Assembly: GCF_030817355.1 (NCBI RefSeq)
Contig: NZ_JAUSZH010000001.1
Span: 1,054,001 to 1,118,000, forward strand
Reading direction: 5' to 3'
Source: Streptomyces sp. V1I1
GTDB taxonomy: Bacteria > Actinomycetota > Actinomycetes > Streptomycetales > Streptomycetaceae
DNA: 64,000 nt
Shown here: piece by piece, positions 1 to 7,578 of the stretch
Numbering within the stretch: the stretch's first letter is position 1
How the letters are laid out: the number at the start of each line of letters is the position of its first letter
Notes under the pieces: generated by a model
What the model saw: the letters and a program-made list of their open reading frames with translations, nothing else
The model's database searches: none
Told to the model about the DNA's origin: nothing
Translations under genes and position numbers: made by a program

Positions 1-2
1 GC

Positions 3-788
3 CAGAATCTGTACTACGGGATCACCGCGCAGTACGAGGACAAGGGAGTACCGGGCGTGCCCGCGCTCACCGGCTCCAGCTCGCTGACCCTGCGTACGAC
101 GTTCCGTGAGGCCGAGCACATGACCACCACCGGCGGCGCACACGCCGGGGTGGTGGTGGCGAGCCGCGCCGACGCCTCGGGCGGTAGGCGGCTGGCCGAG
201 ATCGAGGACGGCGACTGGATCAGCTTCGACCCCGTGCACCTGAAGGGGATCGAGTCGGTGACGGTCGGGGCGGCCTCCGGCGGCCTCGGCGGGGACGTGG
301 AGTTCCGCGCCGGATCACCGACAGGTCCGCTGCTGGGCAAGGTGACCGTCCCGAACACCGGGGACTGGGGCAACGTCGTCTCGCCCACGACCGCCCTCAG
401 GAACCCGGGCGGCACTGTGAAGCTGTACGCGGTCTTCACCAACCCGCAGTGGTCGGCCGAGAAGCCCGATCTGCTCGCCCTCGACTGGCTGCACTTCAAC
501 GGGAGGGGCGTCGAGAAGCACCCGGCGACCAAGGTCTCGCTGACGGCGACGCCCGCGACCGGGACCGCGCCGCTCGCGGTGCAGCTCGCGAGCAAGGTCG
601 AGCCGCTGCCCGGCCGCACCATCGCCTCGTACCACTGGGACTTCGGCGACAACGCCAAGCCCACCGCTCCTGAGGGAGCGACGGCGGCGCACAGCTACGC
701 CCGCCCCGGTGCGTACACCGCGCATCTGACCGTCACCGACAACAAGGGCGACACGACAGTCAACTACGTCCGAATCAGCGCGAGTTGA
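3..788 (+). CDS. Secreted CBM/PKD protein, C-terminal part (5' end outside window)
   Basis: The reading frame is open from the first bases, so the true start lies upstream; internal GTG or ATG codons are not convincing starts. The visible part has a beta-rich carbohydrate-binding (CBM6-like) region over roughly the first 170 residues, including the GDWGNV and LDWLHF segments. A PKD domain follows (TATPATGTAPLAVQL, then YHWDFGD and the closing AYTAHLTVTDNKGD), ending at the stop codon. Such tails are usual on large secreted Streptomyces proteins carrying ThuA or glucose/sorbosone dehydrogenase modules; which catalytic module is present here cannot be seen. The next gene lies 13 bases downstream and also encodes an exported sugar-type enzyme, which suggests co-transcription and extracellular glycoside processing. 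Confidence 0.8.
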   Translation, partial: QNLYYGITAQYEDKGVPGVPALTGSSSLTLRTTFREAEHMTTTGGAHAGVVVASRADASGGRRLAEIEDGDWISFDPVHLKGIESVTVGAASGGLGGDVEFRAGSPTGPLLGKVTVPNTGDWGNVVSPTTALRNPGGTVKLYAVFTNPQWSAEKPDLLALDWLHFNGRGVEKHPATKVSLTATPATGTAPLAVQLASKVEPLPGRTIASYHWDFGDNAKPTAPEGATAAHSYARPGAYTAHLTVTDNKGDTTVNYVRISAS

Positions 789-801
789 GAGGGAAGCAGA
801 C

Positions 802-1656
802 ATGAACGGCACACGACGTGCGTTCCTCGGCACGGCGCTGGGCGCCGCTGCGGCGACGGCCTTGAGCCGCCCGGCGTACGCCGCCGAGGGCGGCCGCCGA
901 CGACGCATCCCGCCCTCCGGCATCGGCATGCACCTCTACACGATGCGCACGCCCCTGGCGAAGGACTTCAAGGGGACCCTCGCGCGACTGGCGGGCATGG
1001 GGTACGCGACGGTCGGGGTCAGCGGCCGGCACGGCAACAGCGCGGCCGCGATCCGGGGCATGCTGGAGGAGACCCGCCTCAAGGCGGTGCTCGAGCATGT
1101 CGGCTACACCGTCGTCACCAGCGACGGTCTGCCGCAGGCACTCGATGACATCCACACCCTCGGCGCGCGATGGATCGTGGTGCCGAGCCTGCCCGGCTCG
1201 ATGCACACTCCGGCCGGATTCCGGGAAGCGGCACGGCAGTTCAACAAGGCCGGGCTCGCCGCCCGCGAGTCCGGTCTCGGTCCGCTGCTCTTCCACAATC
1301 ACGGCCTCGACCACGAGGTCGTCGACGGAGAGAATCTGTACGACATCCTCCTCAACGAGACCGACCCGGAGCTGGTGGCCTTCGAGCTGGATGTCTACTG
1401 GGCGGCGAAGGGCGGGGCGGATCCGCGTTCGCTGTTCGTGCGCCACCGGCGGCGCTTCCCCGCGCTGCACGTCAAGGACATGGCTCCGGACGGCGGCTTC
1501 GCCGATGTCGGCTCCGGAACCCTGGACTTCCCGTCGATGTTCGACACGGCGCGCAGCGGCCGTGTGAAGCAGTGGCTGGTCGAGCACGACTCGCCGGCCG
1601 ACCCGTTCACGACCGCGCAGAACAGCTACACGTACCTGGCGAACCTCAGGTACTGA
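802..1656 (+). CDS. Tat-exported sugar phosphate isomerase/epimerase-like TIM-barrel protein
   Basis: 284 residues. The N-terminus has a twin-arginine signal (TRRAFLG, Arg5-Arg6), an Ala-rich hydrophobic stretch and an AYA cleavage site near residue 27. The rest matches the xylose-isomerase-like TIM barrel (AP endonuclease family 2): IGMHLYTMR at the first strand, FHNHGLDHE, FELDVYW and LHVKDMAP supply the Asp/His metal ligands. The position that is often Glu in the last motif reads GSGTLDF. The start is supported by the upstream GAGGGAAG. Members act on sugars or 3-keto-sugars and are often found with ThuA and DUF1080 proteins; export by Tat fits the secreted PKD protein encoded just upstream. 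The substrate is not predictable. Confidence 0.88.
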   Translation: MNGTRRAFLGTALGAAAATALSRPAYAAEGGRRRRIPPSGIGMHLYTMRTPLAKDFKGTLARLAGMGYATVGVSGRHGNSAAAIRGMLEETRLKAVLEHVGYTVVTSDGLPQALDDIHTLGARWIVVPSLPGSMHTPAGFREAARQFNKAGLAARESGLGPLLFHNHGLDHEVVDGENLYDILLNETDPELVAFELDVYWAAKGGADPRSLFVRHRRRFPALHVKDMAPDGGFADVGSGTLDFPSMFDTARSGRVKQWLVEHDSPADPFTTAQNSYTYLANLRY

Positions 1657-1669
1657 CGGAGTCCCGAAC

Positions 1670-1898
1670 GGGGGCTCCGCCCCAGACCCCGCGCCTCAAT
1701 CGCCGGCGAGGCTGGCTTTCGGGGCTCCGCCCCGGACCCCGCTCCTCAATCTCCCCCAGACTTCGTCCGGGGGCCCCCACGGGGCTTGATTTGCCCGGAC
1801 GGGCTTGAAGTTCCGCCCGGACGGGCGGAACTTCAAGCCCGTCCGGCGATTGAGGACAACGCCCGAAGGGCGTACCGGGGGTCTGGGGCGGAGCCCCC
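1670..1898. repeat. Nested inverted repeats between convergent genes, probable bidirectional terminator
   Basis: This fills the 311-base gap between convergent genes. The outer arms are a perfect 21-base inverted pair at 1670-1690 and 1878-1898. Inside, CCTCAATCGCCGG near 1695 is mirrored by CCGGCGATTGAGG at 1843-1855. In the centre, 1795-1819 and 1822-1846 form a perfect 25-base inverted repeat with a 2-base loop. A direct variant of the GGGGCTCCGCCCC element also occurs near 1720. These units are the common Streptomyces intergenic repeats. I infer that the block terminates both transcripts. No gene is seen in it. Confidence 0.75.
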
Positions 1899-1967
1899 CA
1901 CGCGGCGGAGCCGCAAATCGATACAGCGGGAAGGGGCGGGGAGGGGAACAGCCCCGCCGGGCATCGG

Positions 1968-2807
1968 CTAGTCCTGCGCGGACGCCGCGCCGAGCAGACC
2001 CCGGATATGGGTGGTGGCCTCGCGGAATTCAGGTCGCCCCATCGTCTCGGTGTAGTCGCGCTCGGCGGGCAGTCCGACCTCGATGATCTCGGTGATGGTG
2101 CCGGGCCGCGGGCTCATCACCACGACCCGGTCGGCGAGATAGCACGCCTCCGAGATGGAGTGGGTGACCAGCAGCACTGTGGTGCCGGTCTCGCGCCAGA
2201 TGCGATTGAGCTCCATGTTCATCTGCTCGCGGGTCAGCGCGTCGAGCGCGCCGAACGGCTCGTCCATCAGCAGCACCGGCGGCTCGTGCAGCAGCGCGCG
2301 GCACAGCGCCACCCGCTGCTGCATACCGCCGGACAGCTCGTGCGGATAGGCGTCCTCGAAGCCGTCGAGTCCGGTCATGGCGATCAGTTGGTCCGCGCGC
2401 CCGTGGGCCACGGCGCCCGGCATCCTCCGCATCTCGGCCTGGAGCAGGATGTTGCGCCGCGCCGACCGCCACTCCAGCAGGGCCGCGCGCTGGAATACGT
2501 ATCCGATGTCGTGCCGTGGACCCTGCACCCGCTCGCCGTGCAGCCGGACGTCACCGATGGAGGGCTTGAGCAGGCCGGCGACGAGTTTGAGCAGCGTGGA
2601 CTTGCCGCAGCCCGAGGGTCCTACGATGGCGACGAACTCCCCCATCGCGACATCGAGGGAGACGTCGGTGAGCGCGGTGACGTCCCGGTTCTTGGTACGG
2701 AACCGTACAGCGACGTCCTCGATGCCGACCGCCGCGGTGGGCCCCTGGTGGCTGTCCTTGACCGTCACTGCCGGCTCCCGCACCGTCGTGTCTTCGCCCA
2801 TCGTCAT
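1968..2807 (-). CDS. ABC transporter ATP-binding protein, nitrate/sulfonate/taurine (SsuB/TauB) type
   Basis: 279 residues. The Walker A motif GPSGCGKST is at residues 63-71, the signature LSGGMQQRVALCRALL in mid-protein, Walker B is VLLMDEPFGALD, and the switch His is LLVTHSI. This matches ATPases of SsuB/TauB/ThiZ-type importers. It is the last gene of a three-gene minus-strand operon (permease, binding protein, ATPase) and its start overlaps the stop of the binding-protein gene by four bases. It energises uptake of whatever the NMT1-like protein binds. Expression is presumably controlled by the LacI operators upstream of the permease gene. Confidence 0.93.
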   Translation of the reverse strand: MTMGEDTTVREPAVTVKDSHQGPTAAVGIEDVAVRFRTKNRDVTALTDVSLDVAMGEFVAIVGPSGCGKSTLLKLVAGLLKPSIGDVRLHGERVQGPRHDIGYVFQRAALLEWRSARRNILLQAEMRRMPGAVAHGRADQLIAMTGLDGFEDAYPHELSGGMQQRVALCRALLHEPPVLLMDEPFGALDALTREQMNMELNRIWRETGTTVLLVTHSISEACYLADRVVVMSPRPGTITEIIEVGLPAERDYTETMGRPEFREATTHIRGLLGAASAQD

Positions 2808-3823
2808 CCCTTCAGTGCGGTGGCGCTGTCCCAGTAGTCCGTCACGGTCTTGGGGCTCTTGACCAGACCCGCCTCGGCGAAGACGTCGATGGTCTGCTGC
2901 CAGTCGGCGTCGGTGTTGACACCGGGGGCCTTGCCCTCGGTCGCCTGGGTGTGCAGCAGCGTCAGGGTCGTCTTGAACTGCTCGGACAGGACTTCCTTGG
3001 GCGGGAGTTGCTCGCTGGCGCCCTGCATCGCGGCGACGGCCGGCTCGGGCGCCTTCTCGGCGGCGGCGAAGGACTCGCTGACCGCCTTCACCATGCGCGC
3101 CGCGACATCCTTCTTGCCGGTCAGGAACTTCTGGCCGGTGATGAGGCCGTTGGAGTAGAAGTTGAGCCCGTTCTCCGAGAAGCGCAGATAACCGATTGGC
3201 TTCTTGGCCTTGTTCTGCATGGTCGGACCCTGGTCGCTGGCGTAGCCGAGCAGTCCGTCCGTCTTGCCGGAGATCACCGCGGCGATCTTGCCCGCGGGGT
3301 CGGTGTTCTGCACCTTGACGTCGGACTCCGCGAGATTGTTCTTCTTCAGGAAGATCGGGAACGTCTTGGAGAGCGCGTCGCCCGCGGTGCCCGCGATGGT
3401 CCTGCCCTTGAGGTCGGCGGGCGTCTTGATGCCCTTCGACTCGAAGAACTGCACGGAGGAGGGCGTCGTCTGCAGGAAGACGCCGAGGCTCTTCACCTTG
3501 ACGCCGGAGTCGACACCGGAGAGCAGCGCGGGGGTGTCGGCCCAGCCGAAGTCGGTCTGTCCGGCGCCGGTTGCCTGGACGGTCTTCTGGGAGCCCTGCC
3601 CGGCCTGGATGTTGATGTCGATGCCGTGCTTCTCGAATATCTTCTGCTGCTTGCCGTAGTAGAACGGCGCGTGTTCGCCGTACGGATACCAGTTGAGCGT
3701 CAGAGTGACCTTGTCGAGTTCCTTGCCGGAGTCGCTGGTGGTCTTGTCCGAGCCGTCCTCACCACAGGCCGTGGCGACCAGGAGCAGCGGAACGAGGCCG
3801 ATCAGAAGTCTGCGCGCAGTCAT
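2804..3823 (-). CDS. ABC transporter substrate-binding lipoprotein, NMT1/THI5-like
   Basis: 339 residues. The signal peptide ends in a lipobox (VATAC, Cys20), so the mature protein is a membrane-anchored lipoprotein. The sequence VTLTLNWYPYGEHAPFYYGK followed by an N-lobe GQG, QTDFGWADTPALL and a central AGDALSKTFP is typical of NMT1/THI5-like and SsuA-type binding proteins, which bind pyrimidines, sulfonates or aromatic acids. The gene lies between the permease and ATPase genes. The ligand cannot be read from sequence; the linked enolase-superfamily enzyme hints at a carboxylate catabolite. No TPP riboswitch motif was found upstream, which argues against a simple thiamine-precursor uptake role. 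Confidence 0.9.
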   Translation of the reverse strand: MTARRLLIGLVPLLLVATACGEDGSDKTTSDSGKELDKVTLTLNWYPYGEHAPFYYGKQQKIFEKHGIDINIQAGQGSQKTVQATGAGQTDFGWADTPALLSGVDSGVKVKSLGVFLQTTPSSVQFFESKGIKTPADLKGRTIAGTAGDALSKTFPIFLKKNNLAESDVKVQNTDPAGKIAAVISGKTDGLLGYASDQGPTMQNKAKKPIGYLRFSENGLNFYSNGLITGQKFLTGKKDVAARMVKAVSESFAAAEKAPEPAVAAMQGASEQLPPKEVLSEQFKTTLTLLHTQATEGKAPGVNTDADWQQTIDVFAEAGLVKSPKTVTDYWDSATALKG

Positions 3824-3898
3824 TGCTGGTCCTTCTCGTCAGCGTGGATCGTGCCGGTCAGTAGGTGGGCCGGTAGGTGGGCCGGTCGGTAGGGCCGG

Positions 3899-4762
3899 TC
3901 AGTAGCTGGTGGTGACGCCTGCCTCGCGGCGGCTGGCGTGCCACGGGAGCAGAAGCTTCTCGGCGATCTCGACGAGGACGAAGAGGATCACGCCGATCAG
4001 AGACATCACGAGCAGTCCCGCGAAGAGCATGGGGGTGTCGAGGTTTCCGTTGGCCTGGAGGATCACATAGCCGAGTCCCTCGTTCGCGCCGACGAACTCG
4101 CCTACGACGGCGCCGGTCACGGCCAGCGTGACGGCGACCTTGAGGCCGGAGAAGAGATGGGGCAGGGAGGCGGGGAGGCGGATCTTGACGAAGGTCTGCC
4201 AGGGGCTCGCGCCCATGGTCGACGACAGCTGGAGCATCTCCGGGTCGACGGCCTTGAGTCCGGTCACCATCGAAATGACAACGGGGAAGAAGGCGATGAG
4301 GACGGCGATGAGGATCTTCGGCGCGATGCCGAAACCGAGCCAGACGACGAACAGAGGGGCTATGGCGATCTTTGGGACGACCTGCGCGAAGAGCAGGATC
4401 GGGTAGAGCGTTTTCTCGACGGTCGACGAGTAGACCATGATCACCGCGGCGAGCACGCCGACCGCGACGGCGATCAGGAAACCGAGGAGCGTCTCGTAGG
4501 TGGTCACCCAGGTGTGCTGCCAGATGTAGTCGGTCTTCCCGGTCAGCACGTCCAGCGTCGCGCCGGGTGAGGGGACGAGGTACGGCTCGACCAGTTCGGC
4601 CGCGGCGATCACCCACCACACGCCGAAGCAGACCAGCAGCAGCGCAACGGGCCGCCAGCTCTGCTCGATCGCACGGACGGCGCGCTCCCCCGCGCCCGGC
4701 CTGTTCCGCGTGGCAACTCCCGCCACTTTCCGGGGTGCCGCCTTGATGGCGCTCTGGCTCAC
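3899..4762 (-). CDS. ABC transporter permease, SsuC/TauC type
   Basis: 287 residues from a GTG at 4762. About six membrane segments are visible (PVALLLVCFGVWWVI, FLIAVAVGVLAAVIMVY, ILIAVLIAFFPVVISMV and others) with the EAA loop around GASPWQTFVKIRLPASLPHL. The frame is also open up to a GTG at 4819, but that longer start has no ribosome-binding site and would place both LacI-type operators inside the coding sequence. The 4762 GTG has AGAGGAG a few bases upstream, so I prefer it. First gene of the importer operon, divergent from the lacI-type gene; the spacing to the next gene is 75 bases. Confidence 0.9.
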   Translation of the reverse strand: MSQSAIKAAPRKVAGVATRNRPGAGERAVRAIEQSWRPVALLLVCFGVWWVIAAAELVEPYLVPSPGATLDVLTGKTDYIWQHTWVTTYETLLGFLIAVAVGVLAAVIMVYSSTVEKTLYPILLFAQVVPKIAIAPLFVVWLGFGIAPKILIAVLIAFFPVVISMVTGLKAVDPEMLQLSSTMGASPWQTFVKIRLPASLPHLFSGLKVAVTLAVTGAVVGEFVGANEGLGYVILQANGNLDTPMLFAGLLVMSLIGVILFVLVEIAEKLLLPWHASRREAGVTTSY

Positions 4763-4777
4763 TGTCGACTCCTCTGG

Positions 4778-4802
4778 GAAAACGCTTTCAGAAAGCGCTT
4801 TC
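4778..4802. promoter_or_regulatory. Two tandem LacI-family operators
   Basis: GAAAACGCTTTC at 4778-4789 and the perfect 12-base palindrome GAAAGCGCTTTC at 4791-4802 lie side by side just upstream of the ribosome-binding site of the permease gene. They match the known LacI/GalR consensus with a central CG step. The divergent gene at 4877 encodes a LacI-family protein, the obvious candidate ligand. A weaker imperfect palindrome, CCGAAGTTTCGG at 4857-4868, overlaps the region in front of the regulator gene and could serve autoregulation. Confidence 0.8.
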
Positions 4803-4876
4803 TGATAAGGTGTCGCCACGCTAATGACTGCCTGTACGCACGGTCAATAGGTCGTCCCGAAGTTTCGGGGGGTGCA

Positions 4877-5944
4877 GTGAGTGAACGGCAAGCAACACCT
4901 GTCCATGTGACGCTGGACGTCGTCGCCCGCAGAGCGGGCGTCTCCCTGGCCACCGCGTCCCGTGCCCTCAACGGCACCACCCGGGTCCGGGAGGATCTGC
5001 GCCGGCGCGTGCGTGCGGCGGCCGATCTGCTCGGCTATATCCCCAACGCCCATGCCCAGGCGCTCGCCAGCGCCTCCAACAACACCGTGGGCCTCATCTG
5101 CCACGACGTCGGCGATCCGTACTTCGCCGCCATCGCGGACGGCGTGATGCGGGCGGCCGCCGAGCAGGATCTGCTCGTCATGCTCGCCAGCACCTTCCGG
5201 GAACCGGCCCGGGAGATCGCGTACGTCTCCACCCTGCGCGCACAGCGGGCCCGGGCCATCCTGCTGATCGGCTCGGGGTTCCAGGACCGGGCCTGGGAAC
5301 GGGCGCTGGCGGCCGAGCTGGAACCGTATGTCCGCGCGGGCGGCCGGGTCGCGGTCGTCAGCCGGCACCGCAGCCTGCGGGTGGATGCCGTACTGCCGGA
5401 GAACCGGGCCGGAGCCGCCGCCCTCGCCGGTGCCCTACTGGCCCTGGGACACCGGGAGTTCGCGGTGCTCAGCGGGCCGCCCGAGCTCACCACCGTCACC
5501 GACCGGCTCGCCGGGTTCCGGGAAGGCCTGGCACAGGCCGGGATCACGCTCGGGCCCGACAGGGTGGTGCGCGGCGCCTTCACCCGCGAGGGCGGTCATA
5601 CGGCCGCCCGTGAACTCCTCGCCCGTTCCACCCGGCCAACTTGCGTCTTCGCGGTCACCGATGTGATGGCGGTGGGCGCGCTCGCCGCCTTCCGGGAAGC
5701 GGGCGTCCGGGTGCCGCGGGACATCTCGCTCGCGGGCTTCGACGACATTCCCCTCGTACGGGAGCTGACTCCCCCGCTCACCACGGTGGCGCTGCCGCTG
5801 ACCGCCATGGGGCAGGAGGTGATCGCCCTCGCGCTGCGCGAACCGCGCGGCCCGCGTTCGCGGATGCTGCGGGTCGGCGGCGAGGTCGTCCTGCGCGCCA
5901 GCACCGCCCCACCGTCCACCCCGCTTACTGGAAGGACCAGTTGA
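4877..5944 (+). CDS. LacI-family transcriptional regulator
   Basis: 355 residues, GTG start shortly after a GGGGGGTG stretch. The N-terminal LacI helix-turn-helix (VTLDVVARRAGVSLATASRA, residues ~11-30) and hinge helix (YIPNAHAQALAS) are followed by a periplasmic-binding-type effector domain (GLICHDVGDPYFAAIADGV to ISLAGFDDIPLVRELTPPLT). It is divergent from the ABC importer operon and translationally coupled (ATGA overlap) to the enolase-superfamily gene. I infer that it represses both in the absence of the substrate, through the tandem operators at 4778-4802. Confidence 0.95.
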   Translation: MSERQATPVHVTLDVVARRAGVSLATASRALNGTTRVREDLRRRVRAAADLLGYIPNAHAQALASASNNTVGLICHDVGDPYFAAIADGVMRAAAEQDLLVMLASTFREPAREIAYVSTLRAQRARAILLIGSGFQDRAWERALAAELEPYVRAGGRVAVVSRHRSLRVDAVLPENRAGAAALAGALLALGHREFAVLSGPPELTTVTDRLAGFREGLAQAGITLGPDRVVRGAFTREGGHTAARELLARSTRPTCVFAVTDVMAVGALAAFREAGVRVPRDISLAGFDDIPLVRELTPPLTTVALPLTAMGQEVIALALREPRGPRSRMLRVGGEVVLRASTAPPSTPLTGRTS

Positions 5945-7083
5945 TGAACATCGAGCGCGTCGAGACCTTCGCGGTCGCCCTGCCCACCCGCCGCTCCTTC
6001 GGCGTTTCCGGTGGCGCGGTCGCCGTCGCCGGACAGCCGTCGCTGCGGGTGCTGGTGAAGGTGAGCACGGACGGTGTGCACGGCTGGGGCGAGGCGACGC
6101 CCATCCCTGCCTGGACGTACGAGACCGCCGAGTCCATCGTCACCACGGTCGACCGCTATCTCGCCCCGGCCATCGTCGGCAGGCCCGCCTGGAACCTGGA
6201 CGCCGTCGACAGCGCCTTCGACCGTGCCATCAGCCGCGGCTTCACCATCGGCGCGCCGCTGGCCAAGAGCGCGGTGGATGTGGCGTTGCACGATCTGCTG
6301 GGGCGGGCCGCCGGGGTGCCGCTCGGCGTGCTGTGGGGTCAGCGCAGGTCGGAGTCGATCGAGCTGGGGTGGATCGTGTCCGGGCAGTCCCCCGCCGAAG
6401 TCGGCGACAGTGTTGCGGAGGGCTCGGACGCCGGATACCGGGCGTTCAAGGTCAAGATCGGGCTGCACGACGAGGACACGGACGCGGCCGTGGTGGCGGC
6501 GGTGCGCGAACACGCGCCGGGTGCGCCGGTCTGGGTGGACGCCAACCAGGCGTACATCGTGGACGCCGCGCTGCGCATGGCGCGGCGGCTGGACGCGATC
6601 GGGATCACCGCCTTCGAGCAGCCGCTGCCCGCCAACGACATCGCGGGGCTGCGGCGGCTGCGCGAGCACTCCCCCGTGCCGGTGGCGCTCGACGAGAGTC
6701 TGCGGCACCCCACCGATCTCGCGACCTTCGTCCGTCTTGAGGCGGTGGACGTGGCGATAGCCAAGGTGCAGCGCAGCGGCGGGCTCACGCTGTCACGGCG
6801 ACTGTGTGCGCTCGCCGAGGACTGCGGGGTCCGGCTGATGGGGTCCGGGCTGACCGACTCCGATCTGGGGCTTGCAGCATCGCTGCATCTCTTCGCGGCG
6901 TACGGGATCGACACCCCGGTCGATCTGAATGGCCGTCAGTTCATTGAATCTCCGTACGCGGGGCAGACGGTGCGGGTGGAGAAGGGAGTGGCTCAGGTGC
7001 CCGACTCCCCAGGGCTGGGGGTCGAGGTGGACGAGGCAGTGGTGCGTGAGCTGGCCGTCGACGTACTGGAGCATCGCGCGTGA
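5944..7083 (+). CDS. Mandelate racemase/muconate lactonizing enzyme family protein (enolase superfamily)
   Basis: 379 residues. The ATG overlaps the regulator stop codon. The N-terminal capping domain is followed by the barrel with the KxK-type motif FKVKIG, metal ligands in WVDANQ, FEQPL and ALDES, and a second Lys in AIAKVQRSGG, the arrangement of the muconate-cycloisomerase subgroup (cycloisomerases, dipeptide epimerases, N-succinylamino-acid racemases). All three metal-binding acids and both Lys are present, so it should be catalytically competent. The reaction is not determined by sequence. The linked importer and LacI regulator indicate a dedicated uptake-and-conversion cassette for one carboxylate. 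Confidence 0.9.
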   Translation: MNIERVETFAVALPTRRSFGVSGGAVAVAGQPSLRVLVKVSTDGVHGWGEATPIPAWTYETAESIVTTVDRYLAPAIVGRPAWNLDAVDSAFDRAISRGFTIGAPLAKSAVDVALHDLLGRAAGVPLGVLWGQRRSESIELGWIVSGQSPAEVGDSVAEGSDAGYRAFKVKIGLHDEDTDAAVVAAVREHAPGAPVWVDANQAYIVDAALRMARRLDAIGITAFEQPLPANDIAGLRRLREHSPVPVALDESLRHPTDLATFVRLEAVDVAIAKVQRSGGLTLSRRLCALAEDCGVRLMGSGLTDSDLGLAASLHLFAAYGIDTPVDLNGRQFIESPYAGQTVRVEKGVAQVPDSPGLGVEVDEAVVRELAVDVLEHRA

Positions 7084-7578
7084 CAGCGCCCGGCGCGCGA
7101 GTACACCGAGTCGCGCGCCCCTGGCACCCCTTGTGCGCTTCGCGCGCCGGGCAGCACTCCCGTACGCCGGTACGGCCGACCTTCAAATCCGTCGCCCCTG
7201 CCCACAAGCGTTCTTTTCGGTCTGGGTCTGCGCCGGATCGGTTCTTCCGGTGTTCCGGGATGTCACCGTTGTGCACGTCTGAGGCTTCGTCTTGTCCCTC
7301 AGTGCCATATGCCCACGAAACCTTTGCCGATGGCATGTGGCAGAAACAAGCACAGGGGGAATGCCGTACGGCAGGACCGGACGGGCGTGTACCACACGGG
7401 ACACACCCTCAATCAAACGTCAACGGACTGCTTTTTGGACAAGGTTGGCGTCGATCTTGTGCCACTTGGAAACGATCAACACCATAATGTGGTCGGCCTG
7501 TTCGGGACGGGACCACTGCCGATGCACCACCTGCTCGAACAACAGCCCGAGCAGGCGTTTCGCAGAGGAGGGCTCGCG
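7084..7578. other. 495-base non-coding stretch
   Basis: Between the enolase-superfamily gene and the acyl-CoA dehydrogenase-like gene. The frame of the downstream gene stays open through much of it, but the translation looks non-coding until about 7520 and no ribosome-binding site supports a start there. The second half is less GC-rich than the flanks, as expected of a promoter region. I see a short inverted repeat CGTAC/GTACG near 7162-7175 and no clear hairpin terminator, RNA gene or small ORF. Confidence 0.5.

Noticed and set aside
3858..4619. A 253-residue Arg/Asp-rich minus-strand gene
   Set aside because: It is a frame-shifted shadow of the permease gene, with extreme Arg/Asp content and no domain.
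2804..4762. TPP riboswitch control of the NMT1-type importer
   Set aside because: No thi-box (CUGAGA...ACCUGAUCUGGAU) core was found upstream; LacI-type operators explain control better.
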